From Sisyra terminalis (taxonomy: Eukaryota; Arthropoda; Insecta; Neuroptera; Sisyridae): DNA of 64,000 nt. The stretch spans positions 25,544,001 to 25,608,000 of the forward strand of contig OY292278.1 in assembly GCA_958496175.1 (NCBI GenBank), in the 5' to 3' direction. A model generated the notes under the pieces. It worked only from the letters and a program-made list of their open reading frames with translations. It did not search any database and had not been told where the DNA came from. The translations under genes and the position numbers were made by a program. This document shows positions 36,445-49,175 of this stretch, piece by piece; position 1 is the first letter of the stretch; each line of letters starts with the position of its first letter.

Positions 36445-37038
36445 CCATATTAATAGACGCGGTATATAGATGAGCTATTTTATTTTGGGTCCATATTTTT
36501 GATTGGGTTTAACTTTCCTGTACAAATTTTATTTATTACTCTTATCACTAACTAGCGTGACCAAAAATCATATTAATCAAAATATTAATTTTTAGTATCA
36601 AATTAATTAAACATCTACTTAATTATGGCGAGCTGAATTATTTAATATTTAATTGAAAGTTCGTACACCGATATTTAAGTTCCCATTTTGCGCAGTATTG
36701 TGTCTATGTAGGACAATAACGTCTGCTGTATTTGTGGATGATGATTCCATACGTGAATATTTTTTAAGGGCAATTTTTATGTTGTAACCACCTCTTTAGG
36801 TACTTTTTTCTTCAGCAATTTCCACATATTTTCAATGGGTTTCAAATCAAGGCTATTATCCTAAAGTTGGGTAATAGAGATAATAAACAAAGTTTTACTC
36901 TTATCCAGAAAATATATTTCTTTAAAATTAATTCAACTTTTTATAATGTAAAAAGAAAATTATACTAAATTTAATTTAGTAGAATATGCACATTTTGTAT
37001 ACAATCTTAAGTGCGTCTAATAATATGGCCAGGGACTG
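36445..37038 (-). mobile_element. Tc1-like transposon relic
   Basis: The ends are TACAGCCCCTGACCATATTA and, complemented, TACAGTCCCTGGCCATATTA: inverted repeats of a Tc1/mariner element of about 590 bp. On the minus strand, 36860-36780 reads DLKPIENMWKLLKKKVPKE, the conserved Tc1 transposase block around the third catalytic residue (consensus DLNPIENLW). A WN-x-P-like remnant follows. The frame is broken by stops and most of the gene is deleted. It lies just upstream of the first Blimp-1 coding exon. Confidence 0.8.
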
Positions 37039-39653
37039 TACATAAAAATATGCGAGAAATTAAATTTCCTTAAGACAAAAAACTGAAAAGTGTTTTTCTT
37101 TTTTTTAATATAATTATTAATTATTTATTATTGCCGTATATATAAAAAGTTTAAGCTTGTTTTCCTTTTAAGGAAATACGTATTTGTCTATTGGCTTATT
37201 TGTTTTTACATGGAAAAATATGGAAAAGTTTTACAAAAAAAGCCTTTATTAAAGACAAAGAAGCCAACAGAAAAAACATATTTACAGCCGAAAAAATCGT
37301 TTAAAATAAAAAGCTCGCTTTTAAAGGACAGAGGCTTTAACATATCTTGGCGAAAGTTTGATTTAGTTTATAATAATGTTGCTTGCATAAAAAGAGGGAA
37401 ATAAAAAATGTTTTTATGTCATTTTTTTTTTTTGTTTGATTGGAATGAATTTGCGTCTTAATTTATTATCTCTGTTGTTTTCTTTTATCTACTGATGGTA
37501 TAAGAGGCGGGAATTTGAAAATGTTTGTGAAACATAGAAATGGAAAAGGTTTAGGTCAAGTCTGCGAGTATCGAAAGGAACAGTTTTATTATTGCGAGAA
37601 TAATTGTACGTTTGACCCAATGAACTTGAATGACTGCAATGCAATCCGACTCTGACCATTAGTTGCATAAGTGCATATATAATATCAAGTGAACACAAAA
37701 TGCATTTAATGCGAGGAGAAAAACGTCCATGGCTCTTCTTATCAATTAATTTGACCGCGAACTTCTTTCATTGTACTTCTCTTTTTCTCCTTATTCTTTC
37801 TTTCCTTGCATCATTTTTTCCCAATGGCGATTTTTACTATTGATATTCTCCACACTGGCCTTGCCATGCAAATAGTGCACATGCAAGAGTTTTCATTATC
37901 ATTGAAAACACAGCAATAGAAATTATCATTGGCGTCACGTGACTCGCTATTGTATTTTATAATATGTATTATGATAATCGTGAAGAGTTATTTTGTCAAG
38001 GAATGATTTTGACCTTTTGCACTGACATTAAAATAATATCTACGATGCCATACTATGTCGAGTTGGAGGAAGATAAGCAAAATTCACAAGTTCACACTCA
38101 TTTCTGATGCCTGGCTGTTCATTTGTGGTTTTTCCCTCAACTTAGCGTTTTTCTTGGGCAAAGAAAATACGTCATTTCAACTGGCAGTCATAATCGAATG
38201 ATTCACAAACCGATACTTCACGGCTAACAGTGACAATTTTCTTAAAAAAATCTCTATTCCATTCCAAAGCTTTTCACTCAATAATTTCAACGAAAACTAA
38301 GAAATATCTACTCAAATTTTCCCTTTAATAACTATTTGATAATTCAACGTTCTTGTCTATTTTAAAATGAGTTTTAAAAATTTGTCGTTTTTGTACAGTA
38401 AGTTCCAGCTTAACGCGGGGAATACATTTCAATAAATTTCAGCGCTAAACGAAACAGCGTTAAACAAAGCAGGTTCCGGACAAGTGAAAACTCTAGCATA
38501 AGAGAAGCATAAGATCAATAGAAAACGTTTTTTGATTTCAGTGCTGCGAATAGTAAAAAAAGAACAAAATTTTTTTATTCATATAGGCGTGGTATTTTTG
38601 CATTAAAATAAATAGTAAATACCATAATTTGAATATAATTTGTGTAATTTGAGGAATCCCAATACTGGCGCGTAATACTGAAACAGCGTTAAGCGGGGTC
38701 TTACTACTTTAGCATAAAGTTTAATTATAATATTATATGAGTAATTAAAATTGTTTTGAAAAAAATAGCTGTTACCTTAACATCAATTACTTGTGACTTT
38801 ATTCTTTTGACTTCAAAAGGAAAAGTTACAAATTGTTGGCAAATATACCAAAGTTACTTTCTTTGTATCTGTGCGATATTTAGAAAATTTCTATATCTAT
38901 GCATGATACACATTAAATTTAAACTCATACTCCATGCAAATGCGCTTAAGGCCAGAGAAAAAGTGTCCGACCCCTTTGACATTGTGAGACGCGATCGTTT
39001 TAAATAACAACCGAATTTCAAAAATATGAAAAAAATAAAATTTACATATCTAAATCAAGTTTTGCATCTAAATGATTTTTTGTTTCTAATAAGTACCTAC
39101 TTGATTCATTGATAAAGTATATGTAAATTATTTTTATATAGTTTTGACACTATAAGTGTCGACAAACCGAGATAAATTCAACTTTTGTTATCTTTAAGAC
39201 ATTCGTTGTAGTGATCAGTAAGTCATTTCTTATTATTTTTTTTGTTTTCGAGATTTTCATCAAATAAGCTATAAAATTTAAAGTATTTTACTAAACAATT
39301 GAAGTTTCACAACTACGGTCTTTATCTTACTACTCGACAATCGAAATAACCATTCTTAATTCGCTGGGGTTTAGAAAAATTTAAACACGTTCTTTCTTAT
39401 GCAAAACACCATAATAGTCATATTTACAACATATAGTATATAAACAATAAGTATATTATAAGTATAAGTACAATAAGTATATCGACAATAATAAATATGA
39501 GTAAATTTAATTTTGGCCAACCAACTGCACAAAAAGGAGATTTTGGATGGACATATTATACATTTTTTTCTTTACATAAAAACTTTTGGGGGTTGCTACT
39601 ATTCAATATAATAATAGATAAAAGTATATTGGTAAAGACTGATAAAATATACT
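37039..39653. other. Blimp-1 upstream region, part 1
   Basis: Apart from the TIR element at 38396-38709 I find no gene. At 37162, GAAATACGTATTTGTC recalls the ends of the 14745-14870 repeat core. At 37480-38260 the sequence is more complex and richer in C and G than its surroundings, with CACGTGACTC near 37936. That profile suits conserved regulatory DNA, but nothing specific can be named. Confidence 0.35.
38396..38709. mobile_element. TIR element, pogo/Tigger-like ends
   Basis: Left CAGTAAGTTCCAGCTTAACG and right, complemented, AGTAAGACCCCGCTTAACGC are inverted ends about 310 bp apart. Internal AGCGCTAAACGAAACAGCGT and AACAGCGTTAAG repeat the theme. CAGTA-type ends with a GCTTAACGC core recall pogo-group elements. 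No transposase is present. Confidence 0.5.
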
Positions 39654-39820
39654 CATACGTGTGAGTGAAAACCAAACATAATAATCACTATCTCAAATTT
39701 GAATTATCTGGTTGTTGTCATTTGTTTCAATTGTCATTTCGGTTACATTTAATTGTCTACTTTGTTGTTTGTCAGTTGTGTTATAGCCAGCAGTGAATAT
39801 TTCACAGGAAGCTACTAGTA
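39654..39820 (-). repeat. Dispersed repeat R2, copy 3
   Basis: Minus-strand copy with TTGTCATTTGTTTCAATTGT, CAGTGAATATTTCACAGG and a CACGTATGAG-type far end. It is among the longest copies, about 165 bp. Confidence 0.7.
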
Positions 39821-40323
39821 AAGTAATGTGAACAATAAAAATGAACAGTTTTATAGTGAAAAAAAACTTTTAATTTGTATGAAAATGTTTAATTTTATAG
39901 TATTATGCTTTAAATTATTAGTTTAATGTAATCGAATTGTATCTCAAAAGACTCTAGGCCTTATGCCCGAAATATTTTTCTTTCAATTTAACAAAAATAG
40001 CAAATATTATTTATAGAGATGTGTAAAATAGTTTAAAAATTGTATTTGAATACAAAATAGTTTTTCATTATATATTTAAAATACAAAATGCAAAGTACGT
40101 ATTTCCCAAATATTTTCTTAAAATAAAATACTTTTAGTTCTGTATTCTATTTACCTTTATTCTATTTTCTTTATTTTATTAAATTTTTATTTAAACAAAG
40201 AATAAATTATTAATATTTTTAATCTCACTTCCAGCATCCTTTTGCCTTTGGTAGCTATAGTGATTAAAGAAATAATAAACTTTTCTTTGCCGCATTAATT
40301 TACAGTTGATAAATTTTATCAAT

Positions 40324-40415
40324 CCTACTGGTGGCCGAGTGGTCAAGACGACAGTTCCAAAATTGGTAAATGCAGCGTTTGATCCTCGTAACGAGCAAAT
40401 TTTCAATATTTCTCA
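40324..40415 (+). mobile_element. tRNA-derived SINE, head-only copy S5
   Basis: CCTACTGGTGGCCGAGTGGT (A box), then GCGTTTGATCCTCGTAACGA (B box), then body until TTTCTCA, where the similarity stops. It is a 3'-truncated copy of about 92 bp. Confidence 0.75.
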
Positions 40416-41811
40416 GTTGGAAAATGTTTGCTCTCTGTATTTATGTCAGTTATCTCAATTGTTTTATAATTTGCTAGGGTCTCTCCTATTTCACGTACCT
40501 ACATATCTGTACGTAGTTAGGAAATTGGAACAAAGTGTACTTGGAACTTCTGATCATTGGAGCTTTTGGTGTGGAATCTTTGTCTTTTTACTATGAAACC
40601 AATCTAATGTAACTTAAAGACCATATAAAAATGATCACAAAGTGACAATTGACTTTTATAATTCGAAAGGATGCAAGTACCTATCTTTTGGTTTTGAATG
40701 GCGGTAATGAAGTGAAACTTCTATGCGTTTGGTTTAAAAGCTTGATTGTTGTATGAGGTTTTCGAGGCAAATGACATTGGTGTCGCTCGTCCGTTAATGC
40801 AATAATTATTATGATTATTAATATAGATATTAATGATTATGATAATAATTGTGAGTGGAGCCGCGTGCATAAATGTTTAATTATATAACAATGGGGTTGA
40901 CATTGAACTTAATAACATCAGTGTTGAATATCGTGATCTGACAGTCACATGTACGACTTAGCATAGATATACATAGTGTGCCCCCAACGAAATGCATAAT
41001 AAATGCAAAATGTATTCCGACTTTATAAATCGATCAAAATAGAAATTGAAATACGATCTACTTACTTACACTCACTGTTGGCTGCTTTGCATTGCATACG
41101 ATGCTATGGCAAGGTCAAAAATTTTTCATTTATAAAAATAGATGCTTTTCATTTACTCTACACTTTTCACTTCCTCGTCACCCCATTTCATTGGCTTGCT
41201 TCTCTCTCCCCAACTTTGCATTAATAGCAACAAAAACAACACAACCACATCGATATTACGAAGTATTCACATTATGCAATTATGTTTTGATAAAATGCAC
41301 TTTCCGTTTTTTTTTTCTTTTCTTTATAAGTTAGGATCATAAATTTCAAGTTGTTATTGATTAACATCATTATGAAATGTTTAAGCACGTCATCCAAAAA
41401 TCCAATGAAAATCAAATTAAAAGAAAATCTTGACCTTGAAGAGAGGAAAATTGATAGTGATAAGAAGTCTGGAAAAATTACTGTGGAAAATTTTGACGAA
41501 AACAAGTGGAAAAATAGAACGTTTAGGTTATTATTTGTTGAAAAAATTATAGTTTAAATAGTTTAACCTTTTCAAGCCATGATTCAGGATGTATTGACAA
41601 TTTCTTTATTTTCTATGTTATTTTTCGTTCTCCAATGGAATTTCATAATAATTAAAACTATTTGAACAGTTGAAATTTCTTGGATACTTTAGGTAGTAAT
41701 CAATTAAATAGAACAGGATGTTGGAGCAATAGTTAGAATTTAGATATTACATACTTGGGCATTCTATGAAGGTTTCAGTAAAGATTCAAAAAATTATATT
41801 CGTTTAAACTA
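40416..41811. other. Blimp-1 upstream region, part 2
   Basis: No gene is supported. At 40790-40870 a cluster of ATTA/TAAT cores (ATTATTATGATTATTAATAT) next to GGAGCCGCGTGCATAAA suggests a homeodomain-bound element. TGACCTTGA at 41431-41439 is, on the minus strand, a perfect FTZ-F1-type monomer site YCAAGGYCR. Other sequence is AT-rich and unassigned. Confidence 0.3.
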
Positions 41812-42062
41812 GGGGTTGGAAATATTTTTGGAGTTACAACATATTTTTTCCCGATTTTTCCGAATTAAAGAACCAAATATGAGTGGGCTGAGTGGGGAAA
41901 AAAATAATATAACCGTTATATGATGTAAGACATATTCTTTTTTTGGCAACTACGATATTGGAGTTAATTTTCAAAATGTATTACTAAACAATTCAGAGGT
42001 CACAAATATGATTTTGCTAAGTCACATGTGGCTCACGAGCCGCAGGTTGCCGACCCCTGGTT
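41812..42062. mobile_element. hAT-type MITE
   Basis: Left TAGGGGTTGGAAATATTTTT and right, complemented, CAGGGGTCGGCAACCTGCGG are diverged inverted ends of an element of about 250 bp. GTTTAA stands outside both ends (GTTTAAAC and GTTTAAGA), consistent with a decayed 8-bp target duplication. The right subterminal part CTCGTGAGCCACATGTG is a familiar hAT motif. Confidence 0.7.
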
Positions 42063-43329
42063 TAAGAGATCAACACTTATTTGCTACAATTATCAAAAAT
42101 AAGGCAAGAAAATCATTACGAATAAATTAAAGTATTATACTTGTGGAATAAAAAAATCAAGGACTAATATCAAAAGAACATGACTGCATTAGAGTTACGT
42201 ATTTAACTTTACGTATATAGTTAAGAAATTCTCATTAAGTTTATGTTTCATTCATATCTTTTATTAATAAGAATATGTTAAAATGATATGGGATTATTTA
42301 ATCATATATTCTTTATATCAACATTATTTTAAAATCAATTATAACTGAATGGAAATATTAATGAAGAACGTTAATTAATTCATAAATATCCGGAGACTGC
42401 CAGGGTTGCTGTGACTTTAAATAAATTTTTAACTAATCGTAAAAAATTAGTCTAAAAAATCTATTGAATTTTCTAAAATTATTTTGTTTTAAACATTGTT
42501 TTTTTCAAAACCAGATTCTTGAAAGATAAACATCCGCAACCCCAAAGAATAAGTTTTGTGCGCTCTGTTCGAGTTAAGTATATGACTGAAGTATACATTA
42601 CGATAAGTAAACAACGATTAAATTAATTCAAAAACTTGATGTTTACAATAAATTTCCAGCAAAACAATTGGTAAAATTTATTTAAAATATGGAATTTATT
42701 AAGCATTTAAAAACATATTTAACAAACCAAATTTCAATTAGTATACCTACGTCAATTTATGATAAGAGCGAGTATGACGTCAGTGTTCCATAAAGTTTCA
42801 CCTAGATATTTATAATTTGCCAAAATTAGAAGCAGAAATATATTTTGCATACATTTTAATCAATAGCTAATTTTTACCACTAAACTGAAAGTACTATTTA
42901 TTTCATTGGTTTTAATTATAGTTTGAATTACAGTCTTTTAAACCCAAAAAACTACCAAATTATTGTCAATATTTAATATGCCCATTGAGGTTTAAAGAAA
43001 AAGGGGAGGGAATTGAAGTACTTTATTGGAACTAGAATAAAATTAATACCAAAGTACTGTCAATATTACCCATATACCGTACCCATAATATACCCATTGA
43101 TTTTAAAAAAACAGGGAAGGAATCAAAGTACTTTATTGGATAATCTCGAACAAAATTCCTTATACGGAAATCTCAATGAAAAATTTTGTAAATCAACATT
43201 GTCCCAATTTTCATAAGCAATCGTTTACAAATTTTTGTTTATGATTGTACGTGCAATGAGAACGTGGACCCTAGCGAATTATAAAAACATTGAGACAAAT
43301 AAGGACTTGAGATTTTATACCCGTGGGTA

Positions 43330-43600
43330 GTAGTGCAGCACGGTGGGTACAGAGGGGGCCATAGCCTCGGGCGACAAATGAAAATGGGGCGGAATATTAG
43401 TATTGATAATGCCATATAATATTGAGAAATACTTTGAGAAAAACACTAAGAGTACATTTTTAAATAACTACAGAATTTAAAGGTATTTGACTTTTAACCA
43501 ATTTTCTTGCTTAATAATGAAAATAGGGGACGGCGAATTTCAGATCGGCTTCAGGTGGCGAAAACCCACGTTATCCCACTGGCTTTCGGACAAAAATACG
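43330..43600. repeat. Dispersed repeat R5, copy 1
   Basis: Homologous over about 270 bp to 60025-60290: shared blocks CAGCACGGTGG/TAGCGTGGTGG, GGGGCGGMATATT, AATTTAAAGGTATTTGACTT, ACCAATTTTCTT and GGGACGGCGAATTTCAGATC. It is compositionally richer in G than its surroundings. No frame or clear end structure; probably a decayed transposon. Confidence 0.6.
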
Positions 43601-44119
43601 TATGATCTTACAGGTTAGAAATTTTGGGGTACGATCAGGAAAAAAGAACGGAGTTTTAAAAGTTTTCAATAAAAGCTTAAGAAATTTGCTCTGAGTTCCA
43701 GTAACTTAAACGGTTTTTGTTTAACTTTTTGAATTTCTCGAAAAAATTCTTTGGTATTCTTTTTTTTTACGGTTAAATTTTTGCAAACCGAAAAGTTTGT
43801 ATAATAAAAGACTAAGAAAAATTCAAAAATTTTTAACTGTTCATTCTCTGCGTTCATTGTTTCTTTTACAGTACAAAGCATTTTCTTTTTCTTCACAAAA
43901 TTTGTTTCCCAACTTCCAACTCGTTGCATATCAACTGTAACAATTCTACAATCTCTTTTTATTTCTGTTGCTTTATTTCTGCTCAAACAAAACAAAAGAC
44001 CGTTTCTCCTAGTCTCATCCCGATGCTAGTTACACTCCTTCCCCTCCCCTCTCTCTCATATTTCTGCAAAAATTTATATAAAAAAACCTTGATGAATTGC
44101 ATTTACGAAATAAATTTCA

Positions 44120-44430
44120 GCTAAATAATGCCAATTTGACCGAGTTTTGGCCGGGTGCATTTCCCGTTTGGGGATGAAATGGGTAAGGGGGTGCCAATGT
44201 GCAAGATGCCGCTATGAGAGGCGATGACGAGCGAAACGACGCCGACGCTTGCCTGCATTGGCGACGATTGCACCCACACAAAATCGAAATTACCAAGGTC
44301 AAACGTCAAGTATTAAATATTTATTTTTGACGCCATTGCAATGAAATTCATCCCTCCACCCCGGCGACCGTTTGCCAATAGTCAAGTGCACTCGATGCAT
44401 CGAATTCTGGACTCAATATCGCCAATAAAT
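44120..44430. promoter_or_regulatory. GC-rich island with FTZ-F1/NR half site
   Basis: Higher GC and complexity than the surrounding kilobases. It contains CCAAGGTCA (44294-44302), a perfect match to the monomeric FTZ-F1 consensus YCAAGGYCR, and several CATTGCAATG/GCATTGGCG-type short palindromes. It is a candidate enhancer for Blimp-1; the target gene is inferred from proximity only. Confidence 0.35.
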
Positions 44431-47400
44431 CATTGGAAAACATTGAAACATTTTCTATTTATAAAAGCCAAGAAAAGTCGCATGACTATTTTTTCCTTTC
44501 ATATTATTAAATAAGAAGTGCAAAGTAAATATTTATGCAAGTCGACGTTATCAAGGAAACACTGATTACGTTTGTTTTTTTTTTCAAATCTAGGAAAAAC
44601 CTCGTTTGCAAATTAATTGTAAGCTTCGACTTGTCTCTGTTGAATTTTTTAAAATTGGACAACTTTCGAGGTAAATGCAGTTGACACGACATAATGCAGT
44701 CGAATGCATATTGCATTAAGTATTTGCACTGGGATACGTCACGGCCGGTGTGCGTTGGCGGAGGGAAAACCGGGCGAAAAAAGGAACTAATGCGAGCACT
44801 GAAAGTCGCGACGTCGAGGGCACAGATTTAGTGAAGGTTAGAGTTCACGTGAATAATTTTCATTCTATATTGTAATGAATTTTGAACTTGTAACCTTTGC
44901 GAGTATACAGCGATCAAAATGCGCGGGCGTTGTAATCATCTCCAATAAGCTTTGGTATTACTATACGATCTATGCGAAAAAGTTGTAATCGAATTTATTC
45001 TATCGCGGCTATATCCACATATAATAGCTTTAAAGTCAAAAATAAATACATTTTTATGTAGAAACTTTTTCAGTTTGATAAATTTTCCACCAAAACCTAC
45101 ATAGCTGTGATCTGAGCAAGTATGACGTCAGTGTTTTCTAAGTCTCATCTAAATCTATACAATTTGCCAAAATAAGAAACAGAATTTCATTTGACCTTAC
45201 TATTTCTTGTCTGTTAACATTCTTTATTTGACAATTGCTAATTTTAAATTTGCATTATCATTTCTTTTAAAGATTTTATCAACAGATGCATCTACCTAGC
45301 AGAGCTTTTCTAAGGTCAATTTTGGGATTGTCTATCATGGAGAATTGTTTAAGAGACAAAAAATTTGGCATTTATAAAGCAAGTAATTGAAGGAGTTGCT
45401 AAAATGGCATTTTTAATTGTAAATTTCAATGATAAATTAAAGAATAATAATAAATACTACTAACAGGGTACAATAATACGAAAACTTTGGGTACCATAGA
45501 CGATACAATAAATGAAATAATATATAAATGAAAAAATAAATTTTATTGATTGCAAAAATACTGACATAATATTGTTTTTCTGTCTTTAAACACCACGAGG
45601 AATTCAACTTAGAGTAAAATTCATTCAACAACCAAAGAAAAGGTTATTTACTCAAATAATTAAAAGGATGCCTTTTGGTTTAAAAAAAGGTGTACTAGTG
45701 TACAACCAGCTTTGTCTTCACTAGGATTTTAAATGTGATATCACCCTTTTGGAAGAGTCAAATTTTCACAAGACAAGAGGAATATTTATCGGCAGTAAAT
45801 ATGTAAATTAATAGTGTACATATTATCAAAATTTCTTGTTTAATAGGTTTTATAAATCATTAAAGGCTTTAGTAAAATAGCTACAAATAATTAAAGAAAA
45901 GAAATGTATTCATAATAGAGTAGATTTTAGACAATAATTGAAGTTTGATAATTAAACAAAAAGTAATTTTCCTTGAATATTTGATTAATAATTCAATAAT
46001 TTATAAACAATAAAGATTCATAATTTGCCTAAATTTTTCGATAGTCAGAAAAAGCTTTTATTTATTTTTCTCAAATACTTTGAAAGTTAAGAAAATGATA
46101 ACATTTTCCTCCCTATTACTTCGTTATGAAGCAAATATTTAACCTAAACTTTTAGCAAAAAATTTATAACATCGAAAATTCAGTAATGTTTTATTCAATT
46201 TGTCCTTTAGGACTTTTATTTATCTCAACTTTCTTTATTAATTTATAAATTAAAACAAAACAAAAATAAAACGGAGCTTTTTTAATTGCAAAAAAACATA
46301 TTACTTATAATAATTCTATGTTTTATTTTGGAATAAAAAGTTTCACGCCCCACTTTATTTAACTGTACCGAATCATCTAGCGAGCTTTGCGCTTTGTAAA
46401 AGCACAAAATGGCCGATGAAATGTACAACGTCTGAATTCGACATTTACGACGGCTTTAATCGATGCAGATAAAAATAATTTCTGTGTAAAAATTTTACGT
46501 ATCTAGAGTTTATAATTTTATTTGTACTTTTTTCCAATTTTTCAATAAAAGTTTTAGAAATAAATAAAAAAAAAATTCAAAGCAATATTAAAAAGCTTTT
46601 TACAGCATGAATAAAATTTAATTACTAAAACTTTTGGGAATTAAATGAAAAAATCGTGCAGAATCTTGGGAAGATATTCACGAATTTAATATTTTAATGA
46701 AACTGCTTTCGTTTTATTTAAATTTAACTTTCGAAAATTAGGGCTCGGGGTGAAAAAATAAATATTTTACTTTCATAATTTTGCACAGACTGATAATGTA
46801 AAGTATGATCCTCTTAATAATTAATAAACTTCAATGAGAGGGGACAGCCGAGTGAAAAGGGTTAAGATTTGAGACTCGTAAGGATATGTAATCATTTCGT
46901 TCGTTTTTTGAGCTTTTTTCTGGGTTATTTGCTTATCAAAAGCACTACGAAGGTGGATTAAATTAGCCAAATATACATTTTTACAAGGAACGATTTGTTT
47001 AAAATTGTTATATCTACTTTAAAATCGTGTAGGTATACTTAAATGTGAAATTTCATATTATATGATTACAATTTTCAAAATTGTTGATAATTAAGATTGC
47101 AATTCGGTATAAGGGCTTTGAATTTTCGCAGAATTCAATAACTCTTGGAGAATCATTTTTTGATTAAATATATTACATGGTTTTAGTTATTTTAAAGAAG
47201 AATATGAGAAGAAAATTTCTATTGTTAAAACATATCTATTCTTCATGTAGGATTACAACTTCATTTTGAACGAATCTTGCCGAATATATATATATCAAAA
47301 TGATCTTGAGACTTCTAATTTCAATGAAATCCATTTTTTTGAATGCAGCGATTTTCAATTTTTATGAAACTTTGTACTTCTTAAAAAAACGCACCCCCCT

Positions 47401-48340
47401 CAATTTTCGTGACAATCTAATTTCATAAATAGCAACCAGATATTGTAGTTTATTTAATGGGCTACAAAATAATACCATATACCATATTATGTAAAATAAC
47501 ATCAAATGGTTTATTATAAAATATATTAGCTTTCATAAAGGCATCTTGACCTCCCGTTCTGGGGGTGTGGGGCATTTTACAGTTTGGAAATCACTGATTT
47601 AGAGAATTAGGTAAATTTTGCTGAAAATATCATAATTGTTTTAAACAACAACCCAGTAAAAAAATGAAGCTATAATCATATATTGACATTCGACAATTAA
47701 CGTATTTTTAATATAATTAATATAAAATTTAAATGGTTTCAAAAGTGTAAGCAGTGGTGTCATATGCAGTTACGATTAAAACACTAAGTTACTTAAACAA
47801 AAGTGCCCTCCACTTACTGCGGTCATCGGTTACTTTGCGTCCATTGAAATAAAAAATGTCGGATATGCCAAAAACTTTTCTTATAGGTATATTAAAAGAA
47901 AATGCATTTACATATCCAACTCTCCGATGAAATATTTTTTTCAATTACTATCTTCATTGTTTGCATCAATTTAATAATAGATAAAGGTTAATATCATCTC
48001 TTTGGAAGAGTTACCTAACTCAAAAAAAAACTTTTTTTCAGGTTAAGACATTTTCCGGGCAAAAAATATTAATATTTTTACTGGAAAATGGTTCTAATGT
48101 GAAATACTGAATATTTCGTTGATAAAAAATATGTTAACTTTTGAAAGGTATTAAAATTTTACGTCTACAGAGATGCAAGTTCATTAGACCTTTGCGAACA
48201 TCTCAATAAAAATATGTTTTAAAAGCAACAGAATTTTTTTTTTTAAAAATCATTCAAAATCTATTATCACTTTTTTTACTCTTCTAGTACAGGTGCGATA
48301 TGTGTGCCATCAAAGACAAAGAACAAAAATTATATTTAAA

Positions 48341-48508
48341 CACATAAGTGTGAATGAAAACCAAATCAAATAATCATTGTCTTAAAATTGAACTAACTAA
48401 TTGTCATTTGTTTCAACTATCATTTCGCTTTTATGCAATTGCCAATTTTTGCCATTTGCCACTTGTCGTGTCAGTGGTGGTTGTGAATATTTCACGGGTC
48501 ATTACAAG
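48341..48508 (-). repeat. Dispersed repeat R2, copy 4
   Basis: Minus-strand copy: GTGAATATTTCACGGGTCAT at one end, TTGCCAATTTTTGCCATTTG inside, and ACACATAAGTGTGAATGAAA at the other end. The last block is shared with copy 3. Confidence 0.7.
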
Positions 48509-48683
48509 TTAATACTTGTTGCTTCCATTTTCAAAATTTGTATAATATAAAAATTACGAGTAAAAATCAAATAAAAAATTTTAAACACCTACATTTACCA
48601 AAAAGGAAAAAAAATACACAGTAAATTGTGTAATATATAAAGAAATTTTAAATATCTGCACCTTTTGATCTAGTTTTTTCAAA

Positions 48684-48842
48684 TTGTTATTTACCGTCGC
48701 TTTATAACCACTGCGGTCTTTAGCAACTCTAAGGTTAACAAAATCTATAATTGAGAAATATTGAAAATTTGCTCGATATGAGGATCGAACCCAATACCTA
48801 CCAGTTTTGAAGCGGTCACTGTACTACTCGGCCGCCAGTAGG
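48684..48842 (-). mobile_element. tRNA-derived SINE, copy S6
   Basis: Minus strand: head CCTACTGGCGGCCGAGTAGT, B-box GGGTTCGATCCTC close to the tRNA consensus, and a body down to GTAAATAACA at the plus-strand left end. It lies 176 bp from R2 copy 4. Confidence 0.8.
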
Positions 48843-49083
48843 CTGAACTAATTTTTGCATTAATTTAATGAGTAATAGTTCCTATACCAATTTTCTGGCA
48901 GTATGCAAGTGTATTACACATTTGTACTATTATCTAAGTTATGTTTTCATTTTAATGAGTTTTTTTTTGGACATTTCTACAATATTGATTGTTTAACAAA
49001 ATTTAACAGATACGTAATATGATTTTGATTATCAACGTTTTAATTCAATTTAATGATTTAATCAAGTCGCAATCAATACTCAC

Positions 49084-49175
49084 CTGTCTCATCTTATCTC
49101 GTCTCAACCCCTTATTTCCTCATTGTGTCTTCTTGACATGAGATAATCCAATTCTGTTTTCAAGTCGTTTATAAT
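49084..49175 (-). other. Blimp-1: Candidate upstream exon of Blimp-1 with in-frame start
   Basis: On the minus strand, an acceptor TTGCTTGTTACAG ends at 49176 and a near-perfect donor CAG|GTGAGTA begins at 49083, bounding a 92-nt exon. Its last nine bases are ATG AGA CAG. Joined to the acceptor in front of the known first coding exon (36197), the frame reads MRQSSIK and then the ATG at 36185. So translation could start here. A short upstream reading frame ends with TGA 13 nt before this ATG. The strand and sites fit a Blimp-1 5' exon; the link is inferred. Confidence 0.5.

Larger units (their letters stand above)
42063..48340. other. Blimp-1 upstream region, part 3
   Basis: No protein gene is supported across this interval; repeat R5 (43330-43600) is listed separately. 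Most of it is AT-rich and featureless. GC-richer islands at 44120-44430 and 44730-44900 look like conserved regulatory DNA, with dense CG dinucleotides (GCGATGACGAGCGAAACGAC). A smaller one lies at 46370-46470 (CACAAAATGGCCGATG). Confidence 0.4.
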
